64,000 nucleotides of DNA from RUG13091 sp045113315 (GCA_045113315.1 JBGUIX010000002.1:115327-179326); one strand, 5' to 3'. Positions 7,909 through 16,931 are shown, counted from the first letter of the stretch. The notes: a model not told the origin generated them from the sequence alone. Numbers and translations: made by a program.

Positions 7909-7981
7909 TAAAAAATCTACCCATCAATTTATTTCTCTATCTCTTTATTTTTAAAAAGTAGAGTTAAATTTTTAATGGGTA
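7909..7981 (-). terminator. Putative terminator of the cadC-cadA operon
   Basis: TCTACCCAT (7981-7973) pairs with ATGGGTAGA (7923-7915) across about 50 nt of A/T-rich loop, followed by TTTTTTATTT on the minus strand. Confidence 0.55.
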
Positions 7982-8006
7982 GAATTAATTTTAATATATA
8001 AATATA

Positions 8007-10454
8007 TTATCTTTTTATTTTTCTATATAGTACGGTTAAGGAATTTAAGACCATTAAGACAGTTAAACCAGTATCCGCAAGTACAGCGATATACATTGGA
8101 ATTTCTAGTCCTTTGATGAAATCTTGTAAGACCACTAATACGGCAACACCAATCTTAATGAATAAGGAGAAGATGATATTAAAGACAGCCACTCTTCTAG
8201 CAATCTTAGAAATCTTCACCGCATCATAAACTTTTAACGGATCATCGTTCATGATAACGATATCAGAATTTTCCACTGCGATATCACTCCCTATTCCACC
8301 CATAGCGATACCGATATCACTACGGATAATACTAGGCGCATCATTTATACCATCACCGATAAAAGCCACAGCACCTTTACTATTATTAATTTCTTCTTCT
8401 AAAATATTAGCTTTATCTTCTGGGAGTAGTTCACTTCTATAACGATCGATACCTAACTTCATAGCGATATCTTTCGCATTTTCTTCGTGGTCCCCTGTTA
8501 ATAAAACAACATCGATATTTTCTTTATGTAACAAGCTCACCATCTCTTTAGCGCTATCTTTGAGTTTGTCAGATAAAACGACATAACCGAGATATTTGCT
8601 ATCGACCGCAACGTAGATAATTGTTCCTACTTCTTTAGCTTCTTCAAACTTAATGTTGTATTTATTTAATAGCTTAGAAGAACCTGCAATGACTTGTTTA
8701 TTTTGATAATAACCAGTAACACCAAACCCTGCAATTTCGTTAAAATCCTTGATTTCTGAAGCGATTTTGCTCGTTTCTATGTTATGACAGATCGCTTTTC
8801 CAATTGGGTGATTAGATAAAGATTCAATAGCGTATAAATAATTTAACAACTCATCTTCTTTCACATTGTTCGTATGAATCTTTTGAATGGAGAAAGAACC
8901 TTCCGTAATCGTTCCAGTCTTATCAGTAACAACAGTTTTTACTTCTACTAATTTGTCTAAGAAAGAAGCGCCTTTTACCACAATACCATTTTTACTAGCT
9001 AAACCAATGGCTGCAAAATAGGCTAATGGAACAGAGATAACGATCGCACATGGGCAACCAGTCACTAAGATTTCAAGTCCATAATAAACAGCGTTCATCC
9101 AATTTTGATTATTGGTAAATACTCCAACTAATCCCATCACTAAAGTGACTAATATAGCGACTACCACAACCGCTGGAGTATATACTCTACCAAATTTAGC
9201 GATAAATTCATCGGCTTTAGATTTCTTTTCTCCACCGGAAGTAATTAATTCAATAATTTTACTAACTGTGCTATCAGCGTATATCTTTTTTACTTTAACA
9301 GTAATCTGCCCTTGTTTTATTAAACAGCCAGAATAAACGTCATTTCCTTTTTCGGTTTTAACTGGAACAAATTCACCAGTTAAAGAAGAAGTATCCACTA
9401 AAGCGTCACCATCGATAACTTCTCCATCAACAGGGATTAACTCGCCAACTTTAACAATGATATTTTGATTAACTTCTAATTCTTCAGGAGAAACTACTTT
9501 AATTCCTTCTTCAGTGATTAAATTAGCGGTGTCTACTCTTAGTTCCACTGCTTTCATAACCGCGGCTTTGCTCTTATTCGTGGCCACCGATTCGATGATT
9601 CTTCCAATTTGGAAGAGGATAACCACCATTAAAGCGTCCATCGCATGATCCATCGCGATTGAATAATCATTATTAAGATAATGAATAACGTGTTCTCTAT
9701 GCGCATCAAAATTAGTAAATTGAATGATGCATAAAGTAAAGGCGCCAATCGCTGCTAAAGAAATTAATAAATTATGATCAAGAGGATTACTCTTATATCT
9801 AATATGTTGAATAACTTTATAAACGATATCATATCCAGAGACTAAAAATGCCGTTAGATATAAACCAAATCTCACCCAGTTATATTGTTCTTTTCCTAAA
9901 AGGAAAATACATATCACTGTCACAATCGTCGCAAATATTACTCTAAATAAGATAAGCCACATATTTTTGGTAAATATTTTCTGTTCGTGGTGTTCCTTAT
10001 TATTTAAGGCTTTTTCTTCATATATATCTAAAGGATCATCTTCTACTTCTTTAATAACATCGCTTAATTTATTAATAGAACAAGCTTCACCGACATAAGT
10101 GATATACATCTTATTTGTGGCAAAATCGATTTTCGCAGATTCAATATATTCTTGTTTATTAAGATGTCTTTCAGTTTTAGATGCGCAGTTTGCACAATCA
10201 AAACCAGAAATATGATAAGTTTTCTTAATTAATCCTTCTTCATATAAATTTAATTCATCTTCTTCGACTTCTTTAATAACCTTTTTTAATTCATCAATAG
10301 TTAAAGGTGCTTCTTTATAAGAAATAAACATCTTATTACTAGCGAAATCGATAACCGCAGATTCTATATAATCCTTATTATTTAAATGTCTTTCAGTTCT
10401 AGCCGCGCAATTACCGCAATCAAAGCCAGAGATATGATAAACCTTCTTGACCAT
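8007..10454 (-). CDS. cadA: Heavy-metal P1B-type ATPase, zinc/cadmium exporter
   Basis: 815 aa. Two N-terminal HMA metal-binding domains in tandem (GFDCGNCA near residue 11 and GFDCANCA near 86) are followed by the P-type core: TGEFVPV actuator loop, GCPCAIVISVP (CPC in TM6), TDKTGTITEG phosphorylation site, SNHPIGKAI and GDGINDAPSI. The last helices contain the ADTGLTVLMVLNSL type of segment, whose Asp marks the P1B-2 (Zn/Cd/Pb) subgroup rather than copper pumps. The start codon follows the cadC stop by one base, so the two form one operon, and the repressor's zinc-type site supports zinc or cadmium efflux. The actual metal is inferred. Confidence 0.9.
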   Translation of the reverse strand: MVKKVYHISGFDCGNCAARTERHLNNKDYIESAVIDFASNKMFISYKEAPLTIDELKKVIKEVEEDELNLYEEGLIKKTYHISGFDCANCASKTERHLNKQEYIESAKIDFATNKMYITYVGEACSINKLSDVIKEVEDDPLDIYEEKALNNKEHHEQKIFTKNMWLILFRVIFATIVTVICIFLLGKEQYNWVRFGLYLTAFLVSGYDIVYKVIQHIRYKSNPLDHNLLISLAAIGAFTLCIIQFTNFDAHREHVIHYLNNDYSIAMDHAMDALMVVILFQIGRIIESVATNKSKAAVMKAVELRVDTANLITEEGIKVVSPEELEVNQNIIVKVGELIPVDGEVIDGDALVDTSSLTGEFVPVKTEKGNDVYSGCLIKQGQITVKVKKIYADSTVSKIIELITSGGEKKSKADEFIAKFGRVYTPAVVVVAILVTLVMGLVGVFTNNQNWMNAVYYGLEILVTGCPCAIVISVPLAYFAAIGLASKNGIVVKGASFLDKLVEVKTVVTDKTGTITEGSFSIQKIHTNNVKEDELLNYLYAIESLSNHPIGKAICHNIETSKIASEIKDFNEIAGFGVTGYYQNKQVIAGSSKLLNKYNIKFEEAKEVGTIIYVAVDSKYLGYVVLSDKLKDSAKEMVSLLHKENIDVVLLTGDHEENAKDIAMKLGIDRYRSELLPEDKANILEEEINNSKGAVAFIGDGINDAPSIIRSDIGIAMGGIGSDIAVENSDIVIMNDDPLKVYDAVKISKIARRVAVFNIIFSLFIKIGVAVLVVLQDFIKGLEIPMYIAVLADTGLTVLMVLNSLTVLYRKIKR

Positions 10455-10455
10455 A

Positions 10456-10764
10456 TTATTCTTCCTCCATCGCGTGTTCTAAAGCCACACTAATAAGTTG
10501 TCTAACATGATCATCCTTTAAAGCGTAATAAATTTTCTTACCATCTCTTCTGACACTTACTAAATCAAAATCTTTTAAGGTTTTTAATTGGTGAGACACT
10601 AATGATTGACTAGCACCAGTAGATTCTACTATTTCGCTCACACACTTTTCATTTTGATTATCATCTAATAAGGTGAACATGATTTTTAATCTTGTGATAT
10701 CACTCACTATTGAGAGCATATCTCTCATCTTGAATAAGATATCTTCATCAGGAAAACGATTCAT
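10456..10764 (-). CDS. ArsR/SmtB-family metal-sensing repressor
   Basis: 102-aa winged-helix repressor controlling the efflux ATPase directly downstream. The recognition helix reads SQSLVSHQLKTLKD. The last helix contains D-x-H, then a second H 11 residues after the first and an E three further on (DDHVRQLISVALEHAMEE). This pattern equals the alpha-5 zinc site of SmtB (Asp, His, His, Glu). The paired Cys sites of cadmium-sensing CadC are missing. I therefore infer a zinc sensor. GAGGT lies 9 nt before the ATG. Two operators surround its promoter. Confidence 0.92.
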   Translation of the reverse strand: MNRFPDEDILFKMRDMLSIVSDITRLKIMFTLLDDNQNEKCVSEIVESTGASQSLVSHQLKTLKDFDLVSVRRDGKKIYYALKDDHVRQLISVALEHAMEEE

Positions 10765-10783
10765 AATTATTTACCTCGATAAT

Positions 10784-10837
10784 ATTATATGAACAACTAT
10801 TCATATTTGCAATAAATATATGAACAAATTTTCATAT
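10784..10837 (-). promoter_or_regulatory. cadC-cadA promoter with two SmtB-type operators
   Basis: Minus-strand promoter: -35 TTGCAA (10807-10812) and -10 TATAAT (10784-10789), spacing 17. Operator 1 (10787-10806) is an imperfect ATATGAAC...TTCATAT inverted repeat lying in the spacer and touching both boxes. Operator 2 (10818-10837) has the same design just upstream of the -35. Both match the known 12-2-12 repeat of SmtB/CzrA repressors. A related palindrome ATTCAT-TT-ATGAAT lies at 10847-10860. Confidence 0.85.
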
Positions 10838-10860
10838 GTAAATATTATTCATTTATGAAT

Positions 10861-10887
10861 AAAAAAACTAGAGGGAACACCTCTAGT
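10861..10887 (-). terminator. Terminator of the lipoprotein gene
   Basis: ACTAGAGG (10887-10880 on the minus strand) and CCTCTAGT (10874-10867), loop TGTTC, then seven T. Confidence 0.88.
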
Positions 10888-10908
10888 CTTAATAAATTAA
10901 TAGAATAA

Positions 10909-12240
10909 TTAGCCTTGATCGTGAACTCTGATTTGAACATCAGGGAAAGAATCTTTAGCAGTGAATTCAAAGAAAGCTTTACTTGTACCGTAATACACTT
11001 CATCTAGATCATATTCTATTTCATTGGTAGCTTGACTAGCACGATATACTAATGTGAAATCTTTCTTAACATCATCATAAACATATAACCAAATAGATGC
11101 AGCGACGTGGGCCCAAACAGTGGAACTAAATTGAACCGCAAATTGTTCAGTGGTGCCAAAGTCAAAAGCAAAAGTATATTTTTGATCTTTTACAACCGGG
11201 AATTCTGAAGTAAACCCATCGTTCATTGTAAGAATATTAGAATTTGGCAATGTGATTAAATCACAATCTGGGCAATAGCCGTGTGCTTCATTACAGTGTT
11301 CCACTATTCTTAATGAGAAAGATCCGCCTGAAACTACTTGTTTATGAGTGAGTCTAACATATAAAGCATGAACATTTTCAGGAACTTCTGTTTCTTGACC
11401 TTCGGTAAGTGATAATTCAACAGGATTATTATTTGCATCTGCATAATAGAGATTAACACAGTTAGAAGGAAGGCTTGCTAAGTTGAAATTGAATTTATGA
11501 TGAGAGAATGGTTGAAGATGGTTTGGATCTTCCACTAATTTGAAATAATGGTAATGTTCATCACCTTGGAAAGAGATGCCAATTTTACTCCAGCTACCAG
11601 CAGGAATGGTTTCCCAGGTGTCACCATCGAATGTACCGTTTCTAAATTCACCATCAGCGATACATGAACCAGTTTTATCACTATAGATATGGTCTTCAAC
11701 AAGATCTAAAAAGCCATCATTAACCGCTTTATGAGCTTCGATGACAAAATAAATATTTTTATCTTCTTCAAAGGAAATTGGTTCTTGGGTCATATCATCT
11801 AGAGAAGTGTTAAAACCAATTAACAATTCGTCCATATTACCATTATCAAGTCTTCTATAGGCATGAACATCGGCGCCGATTTCGGTTTCATGATCCCAAT
11901 CCCAACCATCCCAGTCTTCGACGTGTAAGCCGTGCTTTTCGGTTAAACCACTCACAGAGAAGAAGCGTTTATCTCCAACGTTCATGTTTCCGATAAAGGT
12001 ATTTGGGATACTAACAGTTTTTTCTTCTAAAGCATACGATTGACCTAAATATAGACCACATGTACAGAAGCCATATTCACCAGGTGTGTGTTGATGTGCT
12101 GGAGTAGATGATGAAGATTCTGATGCAGAAGATTCAGAAGATGTCGGAGCGACGGAACTTTTTCCTTTGCCCTTATTACAAGCACCTAAACCAAGAACAG
12201 TCAAAAGAGCTAAACTAAGAAAAATTTTGCTATTTTTCAT
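10909..12240 (-). CDS. Secreted lipoprotein of unknown function
   Basis: 443 aa. A signal peptide with lipobox LGLGAC (Cys near residue 21) predicts lipid anchoring outside the membrane, followed by a Ser-rich linker (SSESSASESSSS). Two small Cys/His clusters have a repeated design: HQHTPGEYGFCTCGLYLG near residue 50 and EHCNEAHGYCPDCDLI near 320. They resemble metal-binding knuckles found in surface proteins of gut Firmicutes. Between and after them are beta-rich segments. AAAGGA precedes the ATG. It lies directly downstream of the response-regulator cluster but behind a terminator, so it could be a target of that system; this is inference from position only. Confidence 0.7.
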   Translation of the reverse strand: MKNSKIFLSLALLTVLGLGACNKGKGKSSVAPTSSESSASESSSSTPAHQHTPGEYGFCTCGLYLGQSYALEEKTVSIPNTFIGNMNVGDKRFFSVSGLTEKHGLHVEDWDGWDWDHETEIGADVHAYRRLDNGNMDELLIGFNTSLDDMTQEPISFEEDKNIYFVIEAHKAVNDGFLDLVEDHIYSDKTGSCIADGEFRNGTFDGDTWETIPAGSWSKIGISFQGDEHYHYFKLVEDPNHLQPFSHHKFNFNLASLPSNCVNLYYADANNNPVELSLTEGQETEVPENVHALYVRLTHKQVVSGGSFSLRIVEHCNEAHGYCPDCDLITLPNSNILTMNDGFTSEFPVVKDQKYTFAFDFGTTEQFAVQFSSTVWAHVAASIWLYVYDDVKKDFTLVYRASQATNEIEYDLDEVYYGTSKAFFEFTAKDSFPDVQIRVHDQG

Positions 12241-12341
12241 AATTAAAAATCCTTTCTAATCTTTTATTTATATAAATAATTTAACCGACAAAACTTTTTA
12301 GTCGCATCAGCCAATAGTATGATATTTATCTATTTTTTAAT

Positions 12342-12364
12342 AAAAAACCGAACATCTGCTCGGT
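12342..12364 (-). terminator. Terminator of the response regulator operon
   Basis: ACCGA and TCGGT form a short stem around GCAGATGT, followed by TTTTTTATT on the minus strand. Confidence 0.75.
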
Positions 12365-12374
12365 ATTTATCTAT

Positions 12375-13007
12375 CTAATTACTTTTATCTTTAATCACAA
12401 TTCCAAGACCACGTGCTTCACTCACAAGTTCAGTGCGGGTTTTAAAACCAGTCTTTTCCATCAGGTGTTGGATATGACTTTTAACAGTGGCAACAGATAT
12501 AAATAATCTATCCGCAATCTCCGCGTTAGTGTCACCGGTAGTTAATTCTTTTAAGACATCTAATTCTCTTTCTGTAAAATCATGATTTGTAGCCGCTCCT
12601 ATTCTAACGACAGGAGTTTCATCAGGATAGATATGTTTTCCTTCCATGGTTTTTCTCATGATATCTAATAAGCTATTTCTTTGCCCATCTTTATACCAGA
12701 AGGAATCAACACCGATTTTCTTCGCTCTTTTTAGCCAAGAATATTCAGGCATAGATGTAATGATGATGATTTTAATTTTTGGAAATTTCTTTTTAATTTC
12801 TTCTGCAGCGTCTAAACCGTTATGACCTAAATCAGTCATCACATCCATAAGGATGAGATCGATATTATTAGATTCACATATCGATAAGGCTAATGAAGCG
12901 TTAGAAATCGAAAGAGCGTATTCAAAATCCTCACTACTTTCGATATAAATCTTAAATAGTTCAGAAGGAATATTTTGATCTTCCACAATTAAAACTCTAT
13001 ATGCCAT
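12375..13007 (-). CDS. Response regulator, NarL/FixJ type
   Basis: 210 aa. The receiver domain (residues 1-120) shows the acidic pair VEDQ, phospho-acceptor D55 in LILMDVMT, and a Lys in WYKDGQR. The C-terminal LuxR-type HTH (about 140-205) contains LTERELDVLKELTTG-like text (FTERELDVLKELTTG) and VATVKSHIQHLMEKTG. It is the output of the neighbouring kinases. A TAAAAT box (13014-13019) ends 6 nt before the ATG and there is no Shine-Dalgarno, so it may have its own leaderless promoter as well as being read through from upstream. Confidence 0.92.
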   Translation of the reverse strand: MAYRVLIVEDQNIPSELFKIYIESSEDFEYALSISNASLALSICESNNIDLILMDVMTDLGHNGLDAAEEIKKKFPKIKIIIITSMPEYSWLKRAKKIGVDSFWYKDGQRNSLLDIMRKTMEGKHIYPDETPVVRIGAATNHDFTERELDVLKELTTGDTNAEIADRLFISVATVKSHIQHLMEKTGFKTRTELVSEARGLGIVIKDKSN

Positions 13008-13042
13008 ATATTTATTTTATCCAAAATTAGCAAAAGCTCACA

Positions 13043-14293
13043 TCAGCCGTTTGGATTATTTTTATTAAAAAATATCAACGATAAAACGAATTGATTATCA
13101 TAACTAACTTTAATAGAAGCATTATTCTTTTTAACTAATTTTTCTAAATTCGCTAATCCACCCGTAAATGAAATCGGTTTATCAGGTAATTCACCATTGT
13201 TAATAAAATTACATTCAATAGAATTTTCTTTTTTAATAAGTGAAATAATCATGCGGTCAGCATGAGCGTGTTTACTCGCATTAGCGATAGCTTCTTGTGC
13301 GGCTATATAAAAGATGTTTCTTTCTTCTTCACTTAAGATGGATAATGGTTCATCTTTCCAAATTAAATTAATCTTTAAAGCTTTCGCTAAATCTATAATC
13401 TTTCTTTCGATCACTTCTTTTTTATTTTCTTTTGCTTCCATAAATAATAAAGAAGCATTCTCTTGCCATAATGCAAATATCTTATCTAAATTAGAATTAT
13501 TTTCATTTTCTAAAGCCACTGTAGAGAGCATTAAGCGATTCATCTCATCATGAATATTAATTTTCGCTTGTAAGATTTCTTGGTGTTTCACCACTTCATC
13601 GATACTCAAATTATAATTTTGAAGCTCTTGTTTTATCTTTGATAATTCAATTTTATCTTTCTCTAATTGTTGGGTTTTTAGATATTCACTAGTGACATTC
13701 ATCGCGATAATTTCATGGAGATGTTCGTTAGTGATAAGAATATCACGGCTAGTAAATTTCCATCTCTCTTCACCAATAGATATAATCTTATCTTTTGTCG
13801 CCTCATAAAATTGAAGACCATTTAACAAATCTATGCCAATTAATCTATTAGATAATTGATTCATCTTCATATTAACGAATATGACTCTTCCATTATCTTT
13901 ATAATAACAAACACCACAGTCGATTTTATCTAGATAAATCTTAATTGAATTAACAGTTAGATAGTTCTTCTCATAACGGATATTAAAAAATAGTAAGATA
14001 ATTCCTAAAATCGTTAAAACGATAAAGATTATTAGCCAATAAATCCAGGCTAATTCCACCATAGCTTTAGAAACAATATTGATATTTCCACTACTAATAG
14101 ATAAAGAATAATCAAATATCACCTGCCACAAGAAATAATTCGGTAAGAAAAGAATAATTCCCATACATCCAAAAAAATATTTCTTCTTATCAAAAGCGAG
14201 AACAGAATTCATGATATTTATGACACAAAGTAATAATGCCCATAAAGCAAAGAAGGCTCTAGTTAAAGAAGATAAATTAGCAAAGGAGATCAT
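13043..14293 (-). CDS. Sensor histidine kinase, NarX/DesK-like (HisKA_3)
   Basis: 416 aa. Three or four N-terminal transmembrane helices (residues 10-105) are followed by a linker that may be PAS-like, a coiled coil, and a dimerisation helix with the phospho-acceptor INIHDEMNRLM (H248). The ATPase part has the N box QEAIANASKHAHAD and a G box TGGLANLEKLVKK. This layout fits kinases that pair with NarL-type regulators, like the one 35 nt downstream. It overlaps the end of the upstream sensor-like gene by 4 nt (ATGA). The stimulus is unknown. Confidence 0.85.
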   Translation of the reverse strand: MISFANLSSLTRAFFALWALLLCVINIMNSVLAFDKKKYFFGCMGIILFLPNYFLWQVIFDYSLSISSGNINIVSKAMVELAWIYWLIIFIVLTILGIILLFFNIRYEKNYLTVNSIKIYLDKIDCGVCYYKDNGRVIFVNMKMNQLSNRLIGIDLLNGLQFYEATKDKIISIGEERWKFTSRDILITNEHLHEIIAMNVTSEYLKTQQLEKDKIELSKIKQELQNYNLSIDEVVKHQEILQAKINIHDEMNRLMLSTVALENENNSNLDKIFALWQENASLLFMEAKENKKEVIERKIIDLAKALKINLIWKDEPLSILSEEERNIFYIAAQEAIANASKHAHADRMIISLIKKENSIECNFINNGELPDKPISFTGGLANLEKLVKKNNASIKVSYDNQFVLSLIFFNKNNPNG

Positions 14294-15975
14294 AATTTTT
14301 CTCCTTTCTTCATACTTAAAGTGATGTAAGTAATATCATCTTCGAAAGTGATTAAAACATTAATGCCTAAAGCCTCTAATTCTTTGATTTTTTCTTTTGA
14401 TAAGGAATGGCTCATATGTTCCACGATTAATTTAATCTTTACTTCCTCTTCCACTAAAAGGTTAACAAAGACGCCTTTTAAGGAATCTAGATTATCTTCA
14501 ATAATTAATTCTAAAATCTCTAATACCGCTAAAGCGGAAGATGAGCAAATTAATGATTTAGCCTCACCTACTAATTCACCAGGAACGCCATAATAATTCA
14601 AATAATGCAACAATTCCGCAATAGATATCTTTAATTCACCAACTTCAATCAAAGAGCTTTCTTCTGATAAAAGCATGAGATTTGCATATCTTTTAATATA
14701 AGCTCCTAACAAAACTATTCTTCTTCGATATTCATCTTTTAGTTTTGTATCTTTCGATAGTTTTGCTTTTTTAGCGAGTTCAGAAATGGCTTGTGATTGT
14801 CTTTTACTCTGTTCAGCAATGTTATCGTATAAAAGGGCTCTTTGTCTAATCTTCGCTTGTTGTTCTTCTAAATCATTTCTTAATTTAATTAATTCCGTTT
14901 CTTGTTTTAAATCTTCTTTAGCTTCTAATAATTTTTCATTAATAGAATCTAGTTCTTTCATGTCATCCTTCCAAAAACCATAACCACCAGGAAGTTTCAT
15001 CTTATATAAAACTGTATGTTTATCAATTCGAGAACCACTTTCTAATTCAAATTGTTCTTTAGTTAATGGATTAACACTACTAGATAGATAAATAGGGTTT
15101 CCTTTTTCATCGGTAATTTCAGAAGAAATAGAAAGATTTTGGAATATCTTTTTATATTCGTTATTCGTCGGAACTAAACCGAGATCAATACAACACTCCA
15201 CGACAATTGCGATAGTAAAAATATGAGCTTCTGGAAATTCAATAATTGTGGAGCCATTTATTTTAGGAGCAAAACCGGTAAGTAAAATAATATATAATAC
15301 CGCCCCAATGGTTGCTGGAATTAATATGACCCAAGCATTCTTTTTTGATTCGCTCACTCGACATTTAATAATGAGTATCACTACAGCTGCAATATATAAA
15401 GAATATTGCCATACGTTAATAACGTAAAATAACCAACCATGGTCATATTTATCATTCCAATCAACAAAACCTTCTTGGAATTTAAATACTTGTTGATGTA
15501 AATCATTAGTGAGTATTAATAAGATAAAAATACCAGTCACCACGACTACCCATAACCATGATTTAGGTAAATGGTCGCCTTTCTTTCTAGACACTAATAA
15601 AGCAATAAAAAATAGGCATAGAGGCATTAATAATATTGGAACATAATAGAAATACCAAGTATGACGAGCTAAAACATCGACTTTGGAGAAAGCGCTATAT
15701 TTGATGCTTCGAAATATAATAAGCAAAACCGCTAACCAAGCAATTGATTTCATCAAAAAGGGTGTTGTTCCTTTTGGAGGAAGTCGATGTGAATAATATA
15801 AAACTAAACAAAAAGATAACACTAAAAGATAAATAGAAGGTAAGTTTCTAGTGGGGAAATTATCACCGATAAAAGTTAAAGAAAAAATCGCATTTACCAC
15901 CAATAGCAAATAGTAAAAGCCCATTCTTAATAATGTCTTCTTTAATTCTTTCATGCTTATATAAATATTTATCAT
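14290..15975 (-). CDS. 7TM histidine-kinase-like protein without the active His
   Basis: 561 aa. About seven transmembrane segments (residues 15-265) resemble the 7TM input domain of some kinases; a short PAS-like stretch (ITDEKGNPIYLSSS) and a coiled coil (340-380) follow. In the dimerisation helix, where the consensus is LHDxIxQ, this protein has LLYDNIAEQ, so Tyr383 replaces the His. The C-terminal part has an ATPase-like strand order (VLEILELIIEDNLDSL in the N-box place) but no Gly-rich G boxes. I read it as a pseudokinase that may regulate the kinase it is coupled to. The ATG at 15954 is an alternative start. Confidence 0.7.
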   Translation of the reverse strand: MINIYISMKELKKTLLRMGFYYLLLVVNAIFSLTFIGDNFPTRNLPSIYLLVLSFCLVLYYSHRLPPKGTTPFLMKSIAWLAVLLIIFRSIKYSAFSKVDVLARHTWYFYYVPILLMPLCLFFIALLVSRKKGDHLPKSWLWVVVVTGIFILLILTNDLHQQVFKFQEGFVDWNDKYDHGWLFYVINVWQYSLYIAAVVILIIKCRVSESKKNAWVILIPATIGAVLYIILLTGFAPKINGSTIIEFPEAHIFTIAIVVECCIDLGLVPTNNEYKKIFQNLSISSEITDEKGNPIYLSSSVNPLTKEQFELESGSRIDKHTVLYKMKLPGGYGFWKDDMKELDSINEKLLEAKEDLKQETELIKLRNDLEEQQAKIRQRALLYDNIAEQSKRQSQAISELAKKAKLSKDTKLKDEYRRRIVLLGAYIKRYANLMLLSEESSLIEVGELKISIAELLHYLNYYGVPGELVGEAKSLICSSSALAVLEILELIIEDNLDSLKGVFVNLLVEEEVKIKLIVEHMSHSLSKEKIKELEALGINVLITFEDDITYITLSMKKGEKL

Positions 15976-16001
15976 ATATAGATATAAGTGTCTATCTTAG
16001 C

Positions 16002-16030
16002 AAAAATAAAACCCTAACTTTAATCAGGGT
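16002..16030 (-). terminator. Terminator downstream of the alkD-like gene
   Basis: ACCCT (16030-16026) pairs with AGGGT (16015-16011), followed by TTTTATTTTTG on the minus strand. Confidence 0.7.
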
Positions 16031-16040
16031 ATAAATATGA

Positions 16041-16104
16041 TTTTGTCTTTTGCCTACACGACCAATACATTGATTTTGTAATTCCCTACACGACCAATGC
16101 ATTT
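16041..16104. repeat. Two tandem 32-bp units with an exact 14-bp core
   Basis: The core CCTACACGACCAAT occurs at 16053 and 16085 and is followed by RCATT in both. The flanks (TTTTGT, a few bases, then TT or C) are also similar, giving a 32-bp period. It lies between the alkD stop codon and the terminator. I saw no further copy in the window. Confidence 0.6.
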
Positions 16105-16120
16105 TTCGTTCTACAAGATT

Positions 16121-16789
16121 TTAATTTAACCTTAAAGATTTAAAATGCTCTTTTTGCGCATCGCTAAATCGCAAAGAATCACAAATCTTAGAAATCGTTT
16201 TGAGTTTAAGTTTTTGATCGCCCATTTTTTTCAATAATTCAAATACTTGTTGAGGATATTCTATCGCTATGGTAGAGAGTAGCCACGCTTCCGCCATCAT
16301 CACCATATATTCATCAGATTCACTTAAATAATCAAATATTGTTAATATTCTTTTGTCTTTGTAAAACATCAAACCAAAGATATATGAGAATCTTCTGGTG
16401 TAAATGTGTTCGTTTTGATAATGCGATAAAAAGAATTCCCAAAACAAGTCGAAAGAGCATTTTTTAAGACTGTGGTTGATAGTATCTGTGACAGCCCACG
16501 ATTGAGCGTATTTAATATTCTTATCAAGAAATACTAATTGTTCTTCGATTGTCTTACATCTTTTTAAACCAAGACCAAAATAGATAAAATCTATTTCTAG
16601 ATATTTACTACATTCAAAATCTTCTAAGCATAAATCTGTATCGTTATAATGTTCTTTTATGATACTTCTTAATATTGGGTTTTTAACACCGATAGTTATG
16701 TAAGAACTATTGGAAAGATTACCTGAAAACTCGGCATGCTTTTGGTCTTTAATAGAAAACAAATAATTAGCTAACTCTATATATCTCAC
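16121..16789 (-). CDS. DNA alkylation repair protein, AlkD-like (HEAT-like)
   Basis: 222 aa, all helical. Family landmarks are in order: WAVTDTINHSLKK, YTRRFSYIFGLMFY, MVMMAEAWLLSTIAIEYP and KTISKICDSLRF. AlkD-type glycosylases remove bulky alkylated purines from DNA with a HEAT-like clamp. The usual Trp-Asp pair of the active site is only partly visible (WAVTD), so activity is uncertain. The start is GTG at 16789; an extended -10 TGTTATAAT (hexamer 16796-16801) ends 6 nt before it, and no Shine-Dalgarno exists, which suggests a leaderless mRNA. Confidence 0.8.
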   Translation of the reverse strand: MRYIELANYLFSIKDQKHAEFSGNLSNSSYITIGVKNPILRSIIKEHYNDTDLCLEDFECSKYLEIDFIYFGLGLKRCKTIEEQLVFLDKNIKYAQSWAVTDTINHSLKKCSFDLFWEFFLSHYQNEHIYTRRFSYIFGLMFYKDKRILTIFDYLSESDEYMVMMAEAWLLSTIAIEYPQQVFELLKKMGDQKLKLKTISKICDSLRFSDAQKEHFKSLRLN

Positions 16790-16893
16790 GAAAACATTAT
16801 AACAAAATTTTTTATCGATTTTTCTTCATACATTTCTCATTTTTAAAAAAGTTTTTAATTTTGGGAAATATAAAACATGTTCTTTTTATAAGT

Positions 16894-16918
16894 AAAAAGG
16901 CAGTTTGTGTTAACTGCC
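16894..16918 (-). terminator. Terminator of the tRNA-Thr/Val/Gly cluster
   Basis: GGCAGTT (16918-16912) and AACTGCC (16905-16899), followed by TTTTTA on the minus strand. Confidence 0.85.
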
Positions 16919-16931
16919 ATTATACTCAAAT

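Noticed and set aside
16041..16104. CRISPR array
   Set aside because: Only two units with a 14-bp exact core, no spacer of typical length and no cas gene in the window.
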